Source: Datnioides undecimradiatus (lineage: Eukaryota > Chordata > Actinopteri > Lobotiformes > Datnioididae). Taken from it: a DNA stretch of 64,000 nucleotides. The DNA lies in contig WARS01000012.1 of NCBI GenBank assembly GCA_008933995.1, positions 3,596,001 to 3,660,000 of the forward strand, read 5' to 3'. The position numbers and the translations under genes are program-made. The notes under the pieces were generated by a model. The model worked only from the letters and a program-made list of their open reading frames with translations. It had not been told where the DNA came from and ran no database searches. Below, piece after piece: positions 1 through 15,515 of this stretch; position 1 is the first letter of the stretch; the number at the start of each line of letters is the position of its first letter.

Positions 1-2302
1 GGCCACCCAGCCGTTCTTATCGTCATGGAAACGTGCAGGTTAGTTGGTGCCCGTGTGTCAGGGAGGGAGGACAAGTGAAAGGGCGAATTACCCCAACCCA
101 TTTGAATTAACCAGCATGTGACAGGGCTGCTTAAATTGCCACGCTTCTGTCTTGTGATTCCCCCTTGCAGCCAGGCAATGCAAAGAAAGGAGGGAATGTG
201 GCCGAAGGGACCTCACATAGACCATCAACTGAATAAACTTTGGCTTATATTATCTTTTATGGCTAAATTTCACGCGGGTTGTGGCCTCTAAACTCCCTCA
301 AAACTCATTGCATAATTTAAACACCCCACTGGGTTTTAGGAAGTAGCTCACAAATGTATTCATTTTCAGAGAAACATTTATTCCAAGGTTTCTTTTAAAG
401 CAGTTACGGCCAAGACAACACTCTGCACTTTCTTTCTGTCTATCACTCCACCTCTACTGTCCTTCCTTCTCAGCAGTAGGGCGCAAAAATAATGGCTTCT
501 GAATTATGTAGCATCCATTCAGTGGAAGGTCGAACGCTGAACGGACGCGCACAAAGACACGCACACCACAGCACCATCCTGTAACCAGCGCTTCCCAAGT
601 GCTCCAACCTTCCATTAAGTTCAAAAACACCATTTATCTTTTACCGACCGGAGTGTGCACACATTCACTCTTTGGTAAAAATCAAATTGGCAGCTCTGAC
701 CACTTAACTGCTACCTAAATTAGGTCGGAGTAGTTTCCCGTAAAAGTAGACTCAATATGTTAACACCCTTCTCTTTACGTACCCATGCCTTACTCAAGAG
801 ACCCACTCCAGAATGTTTTCTCTGCTTTGTTTCCTCTCAATTGTCACTGTAGACAGGGGGTGGGGGGAGCATGAACCCGGAGGCGATGACACAGGGAAAG
901 AAAGGAAGGAAGATCTAGCTGAGCAGAAAGGCAATCCCTGAGATCTGGAGGGGGGAGCAGGGGAAGAATAGGAGGAGAGTGTGACAGTGATGGAGGGAAT
1001 ATTGTAGGCAATGAAAACAATGAGACAACAGGGTAAGGGTGAAAGGAAAAGGGATGGTAAAGAATGCCTGAGTGATAAAGTGTGTGTTTGCACGTGTCCT
1101 TGTCTTTAAAAGGAAAGGCAAAGACACGGCTAACTCATCCACATGGCAGTCTTTTCATTACTCAGGGTACGGCCCAGTTTCTCTGCTATTACGAGTCCAT
1201 TGTAGATGGCTTGGCCCTGAGGCTGGCGCGTTGCATAATGCTACGATTTTCCCCAAATAGTGAACGAACCGTAGAATCTCATTGTTGAACGTACAAGAAA
1301 ATGAAACACACAAGCGGGAGACAAGACATATCAGCCATGCGCTCTGCCCCAAAGGATGCCTAACGAACTAATTCAAGGGATGACACATAAGTGAACTCAG
1401 CAAAGTTAACACAAGGGGAATATTTTTCAAGGCAACTTTTGAGCCATCTGTTACTCACAAATAGTTTCATGAGGCCCCCGTATGAACTTAACAAAACGCA
1501 AAGCCACCAGTTCATGAAGTACACCCAATGTAAACCAATTAGGGCTATGAGTAATTATCATTTTAATCATTGGGTATACTATTTTAATCAATAGATTATT
1601 TATCTTATCTATAAAGCATGAAAAGTAATGATCTAAATTTCCAATCCAACAACTAATACATCATAAATGTCAATTCCCTCTCCTGTCTGGTGAGTAGTTC
1701 ACTAGTCTACCATTCATTTTTAGCACTAAATCCAATGCAAAAGCCCTGAAATCAAACTTAATTGCAGACCTAAATCCATTTTTAAGCCTTGCAGTCATGT
1801 AATTTCAACTTCATTTCAGGACTCTGTGATTTCTTGCAGATTTTTTCCCCAAATGTTCAATTTCCATGTATAAAGGAATTGCACGGCAACATCTGACCTG
1901 AATATATATATGAATAAGAGGCTCTATGAGAGCAGAAAGGAAAGAGACAGAGGAGAGAGGAGATGGACGATGTGCAGTATGTCAAGACAGATGCAAACTC
2001 ACAACAGTCTAAGTGGCATATAGTTCATGCCTTATGCTGAGCGCCCATTAAAAATCAATTTTTAATACAGAAGTAGTGACCATAATTAATACATAGAGAT
2101 AGAAAGTACTTCCATCTGTTACACTGCATCTGCTGAGCAGGACTACAGCAAGTAACAGTGGAATTCCACAAGCTTAGAGTGGTGCTAAATGCATGCTAAG
2201 CGATATGGAGTGTCTTCCGCAAGCATGGCTGCTCCACAGCAGGTGGCAGACAGCTGTGCGGAGGTGGAGAAGGTCTCCAGGCGCAGTGTGCACCGATGTA
2301 CA

Positions 2303-2320
2303 GTGTGTGTGTGTGTGTGT
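2303..2320. repeat. (GT)n microsatellite
   Basis: A run of alternating GT lies within ttyh2 intron 1, followed by a short ATGTG extension. It is a simple repeat with no other role visible. Confidence 0.9.
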
Positions 2321-3147
2321 ATGTGCCTTGAATGGACAGTGACATTCCTCCAACATGATAGGGGTTAAACATGTGTCAGGTCAGTGAGAGAAGGAAGAAG
2401 ACATGGACAAAGACAGAAATTCCACCTTAAAAGTCAGGGCCTAGTGAGCAGCACAAGCCTCTTCTTGCTGTTGAAAATCAGTAGAGATAGTTTTAGCCTT
2501 TTACTTGCATTTAACTGTTATTATTGCAGGAATTTTGTATTGAACGTCCATATCACACAAGAGAATGGTCAAAATCGATGCAGCCATGGTGGAGATATCC
2601 TGACTTTTAGTCCCACGCCCGACTAGAGCTCCAGCGACACTGGATCTAACAATTCCTGTGATATTATGCAGTAGCAACTTGTTAAGAGGATGAAATTCAG
2701 GAGGGTGTTTAGTTCACTTCCATTTGTCACTTTTTCTGTCACCAAAACAGAACAGTTTGCTGTTTTGGTGGTCTATCCGGTGCAACGTGACTGTAAAACT
2801 AATTCAATCGCTGCGCCAAATGGAACCGCTAATGTGACCTTTTAATGCATTATTATTTGACCTTTTAGAACAAGACAAGAGAAGAGGAAAACAGGTCAGT
2901 TTTAGCTCCACTTCCGGCATTGCTTTGTGCTCTTTACAACATTCAGCATTAGAAGTTGGGTCAGCTCAACTTGTGTGAATTTGTGTGAACGTTATAATGT
3001 CGGCTGCTGCGAGTGGACAAACCCTTATTCAAACTCTGCTCTGCTTCTTTTCCAACTTTCAACAGTTCAGACCACTAAGCAGCATTCACAGTGGGTACAA
3101 AACCCTCAAAAGAGTTTAATCATGATGAGTAAGCAGAACTTCATGTG

Positions 3148-3180
3148 TGATATTGATGGAGTGCCCCTTCAAATAGCAAA
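3148..3180. repeat. terminus of a dispersed repeat (copy A)
   Basis: The block ending GATGGAGTGCCCCTTCAAA closely resembles the end of a second locus at 24368-24400 (GATGGAGTGCTCCTTCAAC). Both are preceded by a TGTGTGATATT / TGTGTAAAATC stretch. The similarity fades inward, so I mark only the shared end. It is probably the terminus of a short fish interspersed element whose other end I cannot place. Confidence 0.35.
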
Positions 3181-5937
3181 AAAAACAGACTCATTCAGAT
3201 TCAGATTCATTTTATAAATCTTGTTGTAAAGCAGATCCTGTGACATTTCTTTCCTTCTTGGATACATTTAACATGCTACTAACCCTTTATACATTATAAT
3301 CAATTTGAATGAAGACCTCAAGAAATGCTCCCTTCCCCCAAGATCAATGGAGCAGTCCGACTCACTGTCTCCCTCCACACTCCTGCCTCTCTCACTCTGA
3401 CACTCGGGTGAACGCCCCAGGGACCAGGGCCCTTTCTGGTTGAGTGCACTCGGCTGGGCCTGCCCATGTTCACAGCTGGGTCACCATTAAGTCCCAGCTA
3501 TGCGACCAATGGGTTATGGATAGGAGGAGGAGCAAAAGGGAGGAGGAAGGAGGCTTTGTTGCTAAAGGATCCTTTAAATCTGTTACGCTGCGTTGCCTTG
3601 TTGCTCTCAATGCTTTGCAATTACCAACTAAAGGTCTCAGGAGCTTTGTCAGGTATGGTGTTTGCTCATTTTATGAGGCTTTCTTGTCTGGCTTATTTCT
3701 CCTGCTCTGCAAAAAACTTTCATGAATGGTTTTCTAGTAACTGCTCCAGTGCAGGCTATGCTTAGCGGGACACCTGCAGCAAAGCGTGTCATCTTCCTAT
3801 TTCCTTGACACCCTCTGTGAACCCAAAGCCCAAGCCTTTCCCTCGAGGGAGTTAGGGGTCGTGGTTTTGATGATACACCCCCACAACAAAGGAAACCCAA
3901 CCCCCTCCCCAGCCTCCATGGAAGAGCAGACATTCATTGCTGTTTCTGCCAGAAGGGACTCGGCTGTGTGAATCCACTTGTCCCAGGTCACGCAGCTTTT
4001 GGTGGGTCCAGGCATTTGAGCTGACCTGCCAAAGATTCTTGTTGTACTCTCCGTCACTAACTAAAATCATGACACATGGAAAAGCAGAGGAACACCAAAC
4101 GAACAAAACCCCTTGCACAATGGATGGTCATTCAGTGCTGTCACATTCTGTTAAAATGCTGTTGTATCAGCAAGAGGGACGGACATACTGCCTTATTAGT
4201 ACAGACCTCGGCCATACCATCTAGCCAATCAGGTGATGCTAATTACTGCCTTCAAGCACTACACAGACAGATTGGGGTTAATGACCTTCTGGAGAGCCAG
4301 AGGGGACAATGTGAGTGCGTCTTTCTATGTGTACGCATGACTCAAACAAGGACTGAATAGACAGCTGAATGAGGAAAATATACAACATGACTGCTACAGA
4401 GGCTGAGCTGGGGTGAATCACTGTTTTAACAATACGATTACGACGTCATTCACACAAACAGGGATAGGCTGAGACAACGAGCGTGGAAATCAAGAACAAA
4501 AGATTTAAGATTGATTTTGTAGAGGAGGAGACATTAGGTCCTGGTAAGTTTCCAATGCAATCAGGGAGGCTGTGATATCTGAAGCAATAATGGATTTTTC
4601 AGCACTTTGTATGCATATTTATCCATTTTCCTTTGCACAGGCGAACACAACAACAACACACAACAACAAAAATAAAATCAGCTATAATCACTCAAATTCA
4701 GCATTTTGTAAAAATGGCCTCCTGCAAAGAGACAATCAAATATTAGAGGCCACAAAACTAAGGAATGTCACAATTTATATTAAAAATGGTGAAATATGTG
4801 GTGACATGGCATAGTAATAAATGTACTTTAGGAAATCATAGCCGCAGCACAATCAAAGAAAGTGCATCACTTGATCGTCATTATCTTTTTCTGAAAGTGG
4901 GAAAACACATAATTTATGCTCATGATTTCACAGAAATTCTTTGAGTTTTGCACACATGCGCTGCTCTCACACAGCAACAGCAAATACATTTAGACTGGCA
5001 CATCAAGGTCTAACATGAATGAACAAAGAGGGGAATGTGTGTGTGTGTTGGAGAGATGGGGAAAACAAAGACAGCAGAAAAAAACACATAAAGGTCTGGA
5101 GGAGGAGGCTGTTTGCAGGGACTCGGGTGGAACATTGTTCCCAGGGAAGCTCTGTAAGAAAAGCCACTGAAGTGGGAAGATCGAGTGTGTTAAGAGTGCG
5201 TGTTTGCTCCTGTAATTGAATGCCATGTCTGTGGCTTGTTCATTTACCCCATGTCATTCTAGGACAGGGTAATAGCAAGATAAAAGCTTTAATAGAAACT
5301 TGTCTGAGCTGGACATTAAAGTGAACAGTGGTGAGACGTGAGAAGTGGATATTGTTTCGTCAAGGGCAAATGGTGCTGCTATTAAGCAAAGGTCGCGGCT
5401 CCCTTATGCAGGGGGACAGAAAACATTTCTTTAATCAACTGTAATTATGTACAGGAAATGTGAAATCTACCTAGATGCTTGTTAAGCCATAAGAGGGACT
5501 TATTTTTGCATGAAAGTTGCAATTACTGTGTATTTTATGCTGTCCCTTCCATAAAGCGACCTGATGCTGGAACACACAAACCTCACTACAGAAGCTCTTG
5601 ACAATACAAACTGCTTTAGTGTTGAGCGCGCAGAACATAGATTATTTTCCTTCAACATTAGCGCAACAACACATTATACATTGTTATTTTCTCTGCCTGA
5701 CTGAGCATGCACTACACCTACAATCTTTACAGTAATTACTTTGTCAACCACAGGAAATAATAAGAAAATATTGAATGTTCATGAAAAAAGTGAGCCAGCT
5801 GTGACCTTCAAATAGTGAGTTACTGCAGAAACTACAGAGTAAACATTTTGCCCTAAAGTAAAAGCTGGGTTGACTCAGTTTTGGGAGATTTAAAACTCGA
5901 AACGAGATAGTTTGACATTTCAGAAATACTGATCTGT

Positions 5938-6303
5938 TTTGTTGATGAGAATGAGATGAGAAACATGATACCACTTTCATATCTGTCCTGTAAATACAAA
6001 GCTGGAGCCGAGAGACGTTCCGCTTAGGTTAACCGGAAGCGATTAGCGTAGCTAACATTGGAAAATGGGGGAAACAGCTCACCCGGGTTACGCCAAAAAA
6101 GAAACAAAACGTACGCAAGAAGTTAGATTTCATTTGTCTAACTTATATGAAAAACTATGCTCACAACTGACAATTTTCATACAACTTTCAGTCTTTGCAG
6201 GAACAATAGTTTTATGCTATGCTAAGCTAAAAACTGGATTCAAATTTAATGGACAATTATGAGAGTGGTAGCAATTGTCTCATATAACGCTCATCAAGAA
6301 AGC
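5938..6303. mobile_element. palindromic MITE-like repeat
   Basis: The two ends are imperfect inverted repeats of about 60 bases. The left arm (5938-5996) contains TTGATGAG, ATGAGA, TACCACTTTCAT and TGTCC in order. The reverse complement of the right arm (about 6243-6303) contains TTGATGAG, ATGAGA, TACCACTCTCAT and TGTCC in the same order. The middle has GCTAAGCTAA/TTAGCGTAGC-like sequence typical of a short palindromic interspersed repeat that I recall as common in percomorph genomes. It has no coding capacity. The family name is not assigned. Confidence 0.55.
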
Positions 6304-6719
6304 TAAAAAAAGCATTTTTCTCCTATTCCTTAAAAGAAGTGTCCTCAGCACACTAGTTAGGACCTTTTAACATAATCTTGTAAACTCAGATTCAGGGATC
6401 GCTCTTGGTACTGTCAGTTAATTATTGTGTATTTACTGCCTGGATATAATTGGCTCCGATAATAATGCAAATTCATTACATTGGAGCTTTAGGATTATGC
6501 CACTCAGACACTTAATAATAGTATTTGTAACTGCCACAAAATCACCAATTAAATATTATAACCCTGGCTCCTAGGATAGTATCAGAGTGCCTTGACTGGT
6601 TGAGGAAGAGCAGTCCATGTAGCACATATTTGGCACAAACTTGTTTGGGTCACAAAGTAGGAAATGGAAAGGGAAGTCAGATGGACTAAGACCTGCTGAC
6701 CCACACATGATGTCTGGCT

Positions 6720-6752
6720 CAACACACACAAACACACACACCCACATACAAA
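6720..6752. repeat. CA-rich simple repeat
   Basis: An interrupted CA-rich stretch of several short (CA)n runs broken by AA and CC, inside ttyh2 intron 1. Confidence 0.8.
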
Positions 6753-8159
6753 CATTAGAAAAACTAGGCCCTGATCCTATTTTGGGCAGAGCTTTTTCAG
6801 TTTTCAGGTTTTGCCCTCGTTCCAACCTCTATACCCGGCGACAGGGTGATCAGGAGCAGAGAAATACATTTCACACATCAGACAGACCTGGCTGAGGAGG
6901 ACAGAATGATCACAGGAGGAGGAGAGCAGCAGATTATCTCGGGTGTATGTGCGTCCCCAAGGCAATCATCAACAATGCTGGGGTGTCACTTTCTCAGAGA
7001 GAAGACTTTAAAAGCTTTGGTTCCCTTTAAAACATACCTCCCTCCTCCTCCTCCCCTTTCCTTCCCAGCTGCAGGATAACTTTCCCAAACAGACAATTAT
7101 CATGTTCAGTTTGCCCCGCTGACTGTCCAGGAACGAGTATGTGGAGTGGCGAAAGTATTTAGTGTTTGAACGTCTCTTGTTACGGAACTTCCACAAAACT
7201 ATGAATTCCTTTGAGGAGATGCTGTCTAAAAATGTCCAGACTGTCATGAGCTCTTGGAGAGAGATCAGGGAGACAGTGTGACACAGCTAAAAGGCAGCAG
7301 GCCTTGGAGTGTGACAGCTATACACACTTCTGCCTCTCTGAGACAGCACGTCATATGACCTACTGTAGTCTGTTTCATGCATACTAAAGTCGATGCAGAG
7401 CTGAAAGACATTTTGCAAAATATGTGAATGTAGGATAAAGAAGAATAGCTTGCTTATTGTCAGAGGACAGAAATTAGAGACGTCTAGTCAGGTGATTCAG
7501 CTGACAGACATTCCTTTGCTGACAATGCCAGTGTCCAACAGAGGGTGAGAAACCTACTACCACAGACACACGCAGACAAAGAACAGTGAAAGATCACAAC
7601 CCCTTGCATTCCATCACATTCAGTGGCCCCGAGCCAACAAAGGAATTCACCAGGATTGCCCACACTACAACTAACCAATTATAATTCCTCCTGAAAAGGC
7701 ATACAGCCTGGGTTAAAGGCATGTCTTCACTGCTCAATACGCTCCACAGTGCACAGCCAACTAAACATCGATTCAGCGATTTATTTACAAAAGAGAGCGA
7801 GTTCATTTTGCCCACACGGACTCGCATTACACGGCTCGATTATACAGTAAAGCTTCATTTTGGTTCAGATTAATTGAATTCTCCATAATCAAATGCTGCG
7901 GAAATATCAGTTGGTGTCATAATAATGTCAGAGCAAAGACGGAGCGGACAAAACATTCATTAATAACAGTGTGGTGCTTTACGGTGTACAAGCAGAATTC
8001 CCTTAAATGTAGCCCTATCTACTACCCCTACTACTGACACCTTCAATACACTGGCCATATTTAACTGATTACACTGATATGAGTCATTTCATTAGCAACA
8101 TTAACACTAGCCCTCAATAATTTAAGTATTAGTCACAACCTAACAACTGTGCAAGTACA

Positions 8160-8400
8160 TCCAGGGGCAATGTATCACCTGTTTTCCAAGATCTTTGTCC
8201 CTTGATTACAAACGCTGCATGTTATCATTGCTGCTAAAGCACTCGCGAGGAGGGAGGTGGTAATCAGAATTAAGCTTGCCATCCCACAACGGAGAGGAAA
8301 TGTAATGGCCTAAATAGCCTTGCATCAGCTTGGAATTGAGTCATTAGCTTTGGTGCTTCGCGCAGAATTGTTCTACGAAGTGGGAGCACGAAGAGCCTGA
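8160..8400. promoter_or_regulatory. CNE-like block in ttyh2 intron 1
   Basis: This is dense, non-repetitive sequence with many short transcription-factor-like words (for example CTTTGTCCCTTGATTACAAA and GAATTAAGCTTGCC, plus TCATTAGC). It has no open reading frame and no repeat structure. It resembles conserved vertebrate noncoding elements in texture only, because conservation cannot be measured from one sequence. Confidence 0.25.
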
Positions 8401-11361
8401 CCTATATCTGTGAAAAGACAGAAAAAAGGGAGCAGGGGCACAGTTGTGTTGGGGACAAGGTGGGGAGAGAACCATAAAAACACTAAACTTATGGAGAGCA
8501 GCAGAGGTTGATGGTTACACGATGATGGGGGTTTCCCTGTGATTTAAGTGTCTGCCTGTGGTTGACAGTTTCTCGGGAAGAAGCGTTGCTCCCCTGCTGA
8601 GATTCACCAGACTCACCTCCCACACCCCGTGGGCCTGACTCTTACTTCCACAGTGCGACAGAGAATGGAAACTGGCAGCATGAGAAGAAAAAAATCCCCT
8701 CCACTTCTCTCTACATCTCTTCCCCGGAACCAGCACGACATGATTCCAGTTTAGTTGTGCTGCAATCTAATACCTTGTAAGCTACGACTGCTACAAGCTA
8801 CTACTTTTGGTGAAGAGATTGCAGCTGAAAGCAAAAGGTAATATTAAAGCTAATGGTCAATACACTCTTGCCAAAAAAAACTAAAATGACTGGGAAAAAA
8901 ATGAAATTATCTGTAGAGGTAGGAAGTTAGTGTGTAGCTGGTAACTCACTGACACATCTAGCTTGCACAGTGGCACATTTTAAAGGGTCACATGCCTTCC
9001 TCAAGAGTTGATGGGAGAGGACAGTTCAGTTCTTATGTATGAGGGTACTTTTGTTTTCATTTGGAGGATGTGTGCTGTTTCAGCAGAGCACCAATAACAC
9101 ACTGTGTTTCATCTTGCTTCCTATTTCAATGGCATTTCAATGGCAATCACAATAGCTTGTTGCTAACTATGTACAGCTAAAACTTATAAGCAGAACTTGG
9201 GCTTGTGAATTTTGGGTCAGGGTGCAGTATAGTTGCATGTGACTGCATGGACCAGACCATAAACCGTGTTCTACGACACTGCAGCAGGTATAGATTATTA
9301 GTCGCAGCCCTAGTTGGTGGAGACCCTAACAGAGTTTAAAGTAAGGTAACTGTGACAGTAGACTTACATTATGGCCAGAAACACGGCTCCAAGTGAATGA
9401 TGTTATTCTGTATCTGCTGAATATGTGAATAAGCAAATGTTTGCTAAAAGGCGTGTGTGCCAGTGCTGCGTTTACAGTTCATTTCAACTGCTCCCATGGT
9501 GCAAAAAGAATGAGTTGGGGATCTGTTTCACAAAAGATACCTTGTCCTGCCACAGCAAGGAAAGCGCACGGATATAATGACAATTTAAATTCTTCAGTCC
9601 TGGTATTTTACATAATGGCTCAACGTCACACTGTCATTTGCACTTACAGAGAGGAGAGTCATCACTAACGTTATTAGTAACACATGGGATTGTCCCACTT
9701 CCTGTAGTAAAAGACTTAGTATAAAAGGTTATAAACAGTTATGGTAACAGTAAAAGATTTATAGCTAGGTTATGTAACTTTTGAAGAGGACGTAGCAAAT
9801 TGATCCTCTGAGAAATTCTTAATGTTGACTTCATAAGCAATAAAGTTCGCTATTTCTCAGTCCAACCCACTTGAGGGTTTTGCTGCTACAGTCTTACTTG
9901 GTCTGGTAGTATTACTAGCTTGTAGTGACTACTGTTCGCAAACGATAGGTTTTGTTGTGTTCCTAGCAGAACTAAAGCAAGCTTGTTAGTGCAATACTAT
10001 GTTTTATCAATTACAATTATTCTGTAATTATTTAACTCTGGCAAAAGTAGCTGTTATCCAGCAAAATCTTAGTTTGTTATAAGATATGCTTATGGGATTT
10101 TGCTGACTTTCAGTTTATCAGACTTGTTGTTGCTTGCTTGCCCCACCTCAGCTCCACCCTGTGCCCATTTCTTTGTGTTTTCGTAGAAGGCAAAAGTAAA
10201 ACTGGGATTGCAAAGTTATATCAAATGTTGTATCACAATGTTTTGTTTTGGAACATTAGTGAACAGCATCCTTCCCCTCCTCCATTGTTAAGCATTTGGC
10301 TGACAACATACATGTAGGTTGCTGCGATTTTCAACAAAGTCCTCCTCTGTCTGTCGCTTCACTTCTGTAATGAAACACTTGCCCAACTTTATGAGCCTTC
10401 TGACTTGCTTAGACCCTGAAGGTTCCCAGTTGACCTCCCACTGCTGACCTCCCCTGTGCTAAAACGCTGCAGCAATGAATTCAAATGTCATCTGTTCTCA
10501 GAATGATGTACCAACGTGCACCAACAGAGACTAAGCTGTAACCTTGAAAAATTTAACAGTGAAATAATAAAACATTCATAGTACTTGACATGTGTTCACA
10601 AGCAGGTCATTAGTCATCCGACAGTTGATCCCAACCCACTTCAAAACTGTGTTAAAGTCCTGTCACCGCCTCTGGACTTCGATGGGAACCACTTTAACTC
10701 CCATGGGTGAAACATATCTGTGCCAACATTCACCCACGTGTGCCTCCGACAGACACAGAGGCAACTTATTCATCCCACCTAAAATAAAAAATACCAAGCC
10801 TATTTGTAATGTTAAAATGATCTGCATCTAATGGCAGATTGCTGTAATACCCCTTGATATTAAAGCATGCGACTCAATAGTGTAGTAGCCTTTTTACAAA
10901 GAGGAGTAATGATTGCTTTTAGGCTGAGCAGACAGCATCAATTTCCAAATAACTTTTGACTTGGTTCACTGAGCTATGGGACTGGATATAGCTCTTAATA
11001 AATGTGGGGGACTATTCAAGGTGGCGACCGTTTAAGTGCACTGAATGACACTCACAGAGACATTATGGCCCACTTTTATCATCAGTAATGCAAAATGTGA
11101 TCTGAACCTGATGGATGTAGACACCATAGTGATGATTAACGACCTCGAACTGATCTTAGTGATACCACAGGAGAGTGGCGACAGTTATAAGCAATCGGCC
11201 TATATTAAAAAGATTACTATAAAAAGAGGGTAGGGTTTGAGAAGTCACAATAATGTTATAAACTCACTATTGAGAACATTTAAGTTAGAGTCCGTGTTTT
11301 ATTTATGTCCTTTCTGACTGGGCTCCTGATAAAGCCCCATGTCCCATCTTCTTGTACTGAC

Positions 11362-11490
11362 CTGCTGGTAGTTCTCCTCTTCAGGCTGGAAGCTGTTGTC
11401 AATGGGCTGGAACCTCAGGTTGATATGAGGAAAATTGTGAAGCCAGTAAGTCCACCAGGGCGCAATGTAATCCACCCGAGCCGAAGACAT
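11362..11490 (-). CDS. ttyh2: Tweety homolog 2, first coding exon (partial gene)
   Basis: This exon encodes the first 43 residues of a tweety-family membrane protein. Family members are plasma-membrane and endomembrane glycoproteins with five membrane spans, linked to anion conductance and lipid handling. The exon runs from the ATG at 11488-11490 to a GTCAGT donor at 11360-11361, in phase 0. The peptide starts MSSARVDYIAPWW, continues with WLHNFPHINLRFQPI and ends EEENYQQ. The ARVDYIAPWW block and the position of the split at YQ(Q/E) fit TTYH2 better than TTYH1 or TTYH3 as I remember them. An in-frame TAA lies 30 bases upstream of the ATG, with no ATG between, so the start is well supported. 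The -3 base is G. It lies just downstream of rpl38 in the same orientation, as in human 17q25.1. The membrane segments and the rest of the gene are left of the window. Confidence 0.9.
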
Positions 11491-11900
11491 CCCTGCCCCG
11501 AAAAAAAGTTGGGCTACAGCTTAAATTAGCCTCCCTTTACTAAAGCGGGTTGTTTGGTCCGCTGCCGGAGATCTTAATCCCGTCTCATATCAAACAAAGA
11601 CAACGACAAAAGCATGCTCGTCTGTGGAAACACGCTCCCAGTCAACACATGAGCGCAAAACGTCCAAGAAGTCCTGCAGAGACGGCGGTGTTGTTGCAAA
11701 GTGAAATCCGACTGAGATTTTTCACGAAATGAAGAAATAGTCACACTGCGCCCATGTCTCCGCGTCTGTGACGACCCACGGCTCCTATCCGACCGACAGC
11801 TGCTCCGAACGCACACAACGCTGTCACCAGTGGGGGCGCGCACTGTGAACACGAGGAGTCGGGGGGGGGGGGCGCAAAGACGCTCCTACACTCCAAGTTC
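11491..11900 (-). promoter_or_regulatory. ttyh2: ttyh2 5' leader and CpG-rich promoter region
   Basis: The sequence upstream of the ttyh2 start is visibly richer in CpG than the rest of the window, especially 11740-11890. It includes a run of twelve G at 11861-11872 and GGGGGCGCGCAC just inside it. No TATA box is clear, so this is inferred to be a CpG-island type promoter plus 5' UTR. The transcription start cannot be fixed. A 92-codon open frame on the minus strand (11574-11852) lies in the leader region and looks like low-complexity chance coding. Confidence 0.55.
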
Positions 11901-12674
11901 CGGGATATCAACCGCCAGTTTATCTGGTGCTAGTTAAAAATGCTCATTCATCGTCTAGTAACGTTTTCATCCTGACAAAGTTTTTGTTCGAGCCCTTCGT
12001 TATCTGCTTCTGTGACGATTTAAGTGCTGCACTGCCACCCAGTGGCCAACTGGGACAATTACAGAATTTCAACCTGCTACAGGAGCGCAGTTTGTGTCCT
12101 CATCGGAGACGCCAGAGACTGACATTAGCAACCTTTAACCTCACAGGCTATCAAAGCGGAGGTCGTTAAGTTTTTCTCTTTTTATTTGTAACTATACGGG
12201 TAAAGTGAAACCACAGAGTACCGCTTATCTGCTGGATTTCAACTCTGTACAGAGTTTATACGTGCTGTGCAGCCTATACTCAAGTTTAAAAACAGGACTG
12301 TGTGGGTAGAAAGGTGCTTAAATTAGGTGTCTGTGGAGACTTTGTTGTGCAGATTGAATTTAGCATAGATACTAGACAAATGGATGAATAATTTATTTAC
12401 TTTAAACAAGTTTTTCCTCTTTTTCATTGATATATTTTAGTTAAACTGTCTCATACAGACTTTTAAGTCTTTGAAAGGAGGATAACTCACTAAACCCAAC
12501 TTTCACTCTGATTAAGGCTCAAGTCTGACATCTTGTGGAAAGATGTAAAAAGTACAGTTGGTCAATTCTATTTTACCAACTGGCTGCTACACACTACACC
12601 CAGGATGCTGACAGTCTTCTTTCCCATCTGTCATGTTTGCAATGTGACATGAAAAGAGTGTGGAAACAACCACA
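11901..12674. other. intergenic spacer between rpl38 and ttyh2
   Basis: This is a short spacer between the expected end of the rpl38 transcript and the ttyh2 promoter. I see no gene or clear repeat in it. It may carry upstream ttyh2 promoter elements. Confidence 0.6.
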
Positions 12675-12698
12675 GACAGTGAATTTTGTTTTCCAATT

Positions 12699-12704
12699 TT
12701 TATT
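12699..12704 (-). terminator. rpl38: rpl38 polyadenylation signal AATAAA
   Basis: Plus-strand TTTATT is AATAAA on the minus strand, 23 bases after the rpl38 stop codon. It is followed within about 20-30 bases by a GT/TG-rich stretch (minus strand CACTGTCTGTGG). The very short 3' UTR is normal for a ribosomal protein gene. Cleavage is expected near 12675-12685. Confidence 0.8.
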
Positions 12705-12727
12705 ACAATTATCTGTACATCGCTGAT

Positions 12728-15488
<2,761 letters not shown>

Positions 15489-15491
<3 letters not shown>

Positions 15492-15515
15492 GCTGCCGTA
15501 TCAGCGGACTGAGCG
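15489..15515 (-). CDS. rpl38: rpl38 exon carrying the start codon
   Basis: This very short exon consists of 24 bases of 5' UTR and the ATG at 15489-15491. On the minus strand the ATG is followed at once by GTAAGG. Upstream the sequence TTTCTGCTCTTCCTCAG (plus 15516-15532) reads as a polypyrimidine tract and acceptor, implying an upstream noncoding exon. The alternative is that transcription starts inside that pyrimidine tract. Confidence 0.8.

Larger units (their letters stand above)
1..11361 (-). other. ttyh2: ttyh2 intron 1 (partial, continues past left edge)
   Basis: This is the first intron of ttyh2, read on the minus strand. It begins at the GT donor (plus-strand AC at 11360-11361, minus-strand GTCAGT) directly after the first coding exon. 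I searched the minus strand for the expected second exon, which encodes the first membrane segment, a cysteine/histidine-rich turn and an SCC-x-TW motif, and saw nothing matching. The intron therefore appears to run beyond base 1. Its contents are listed separately: a GT microsatellite, a palindromic repeat, a repeat terminus shared with another locus and one CNE-like block. The remainder is unremarkable AT-rich DNA with no recognisable gene. Confidence 0.75.

Noticed and set aside
1-300. A further ttyh2 exon at the left edge
   Set aside because: No minus-strand frame with tweety motifs or flanking splice signals was found.
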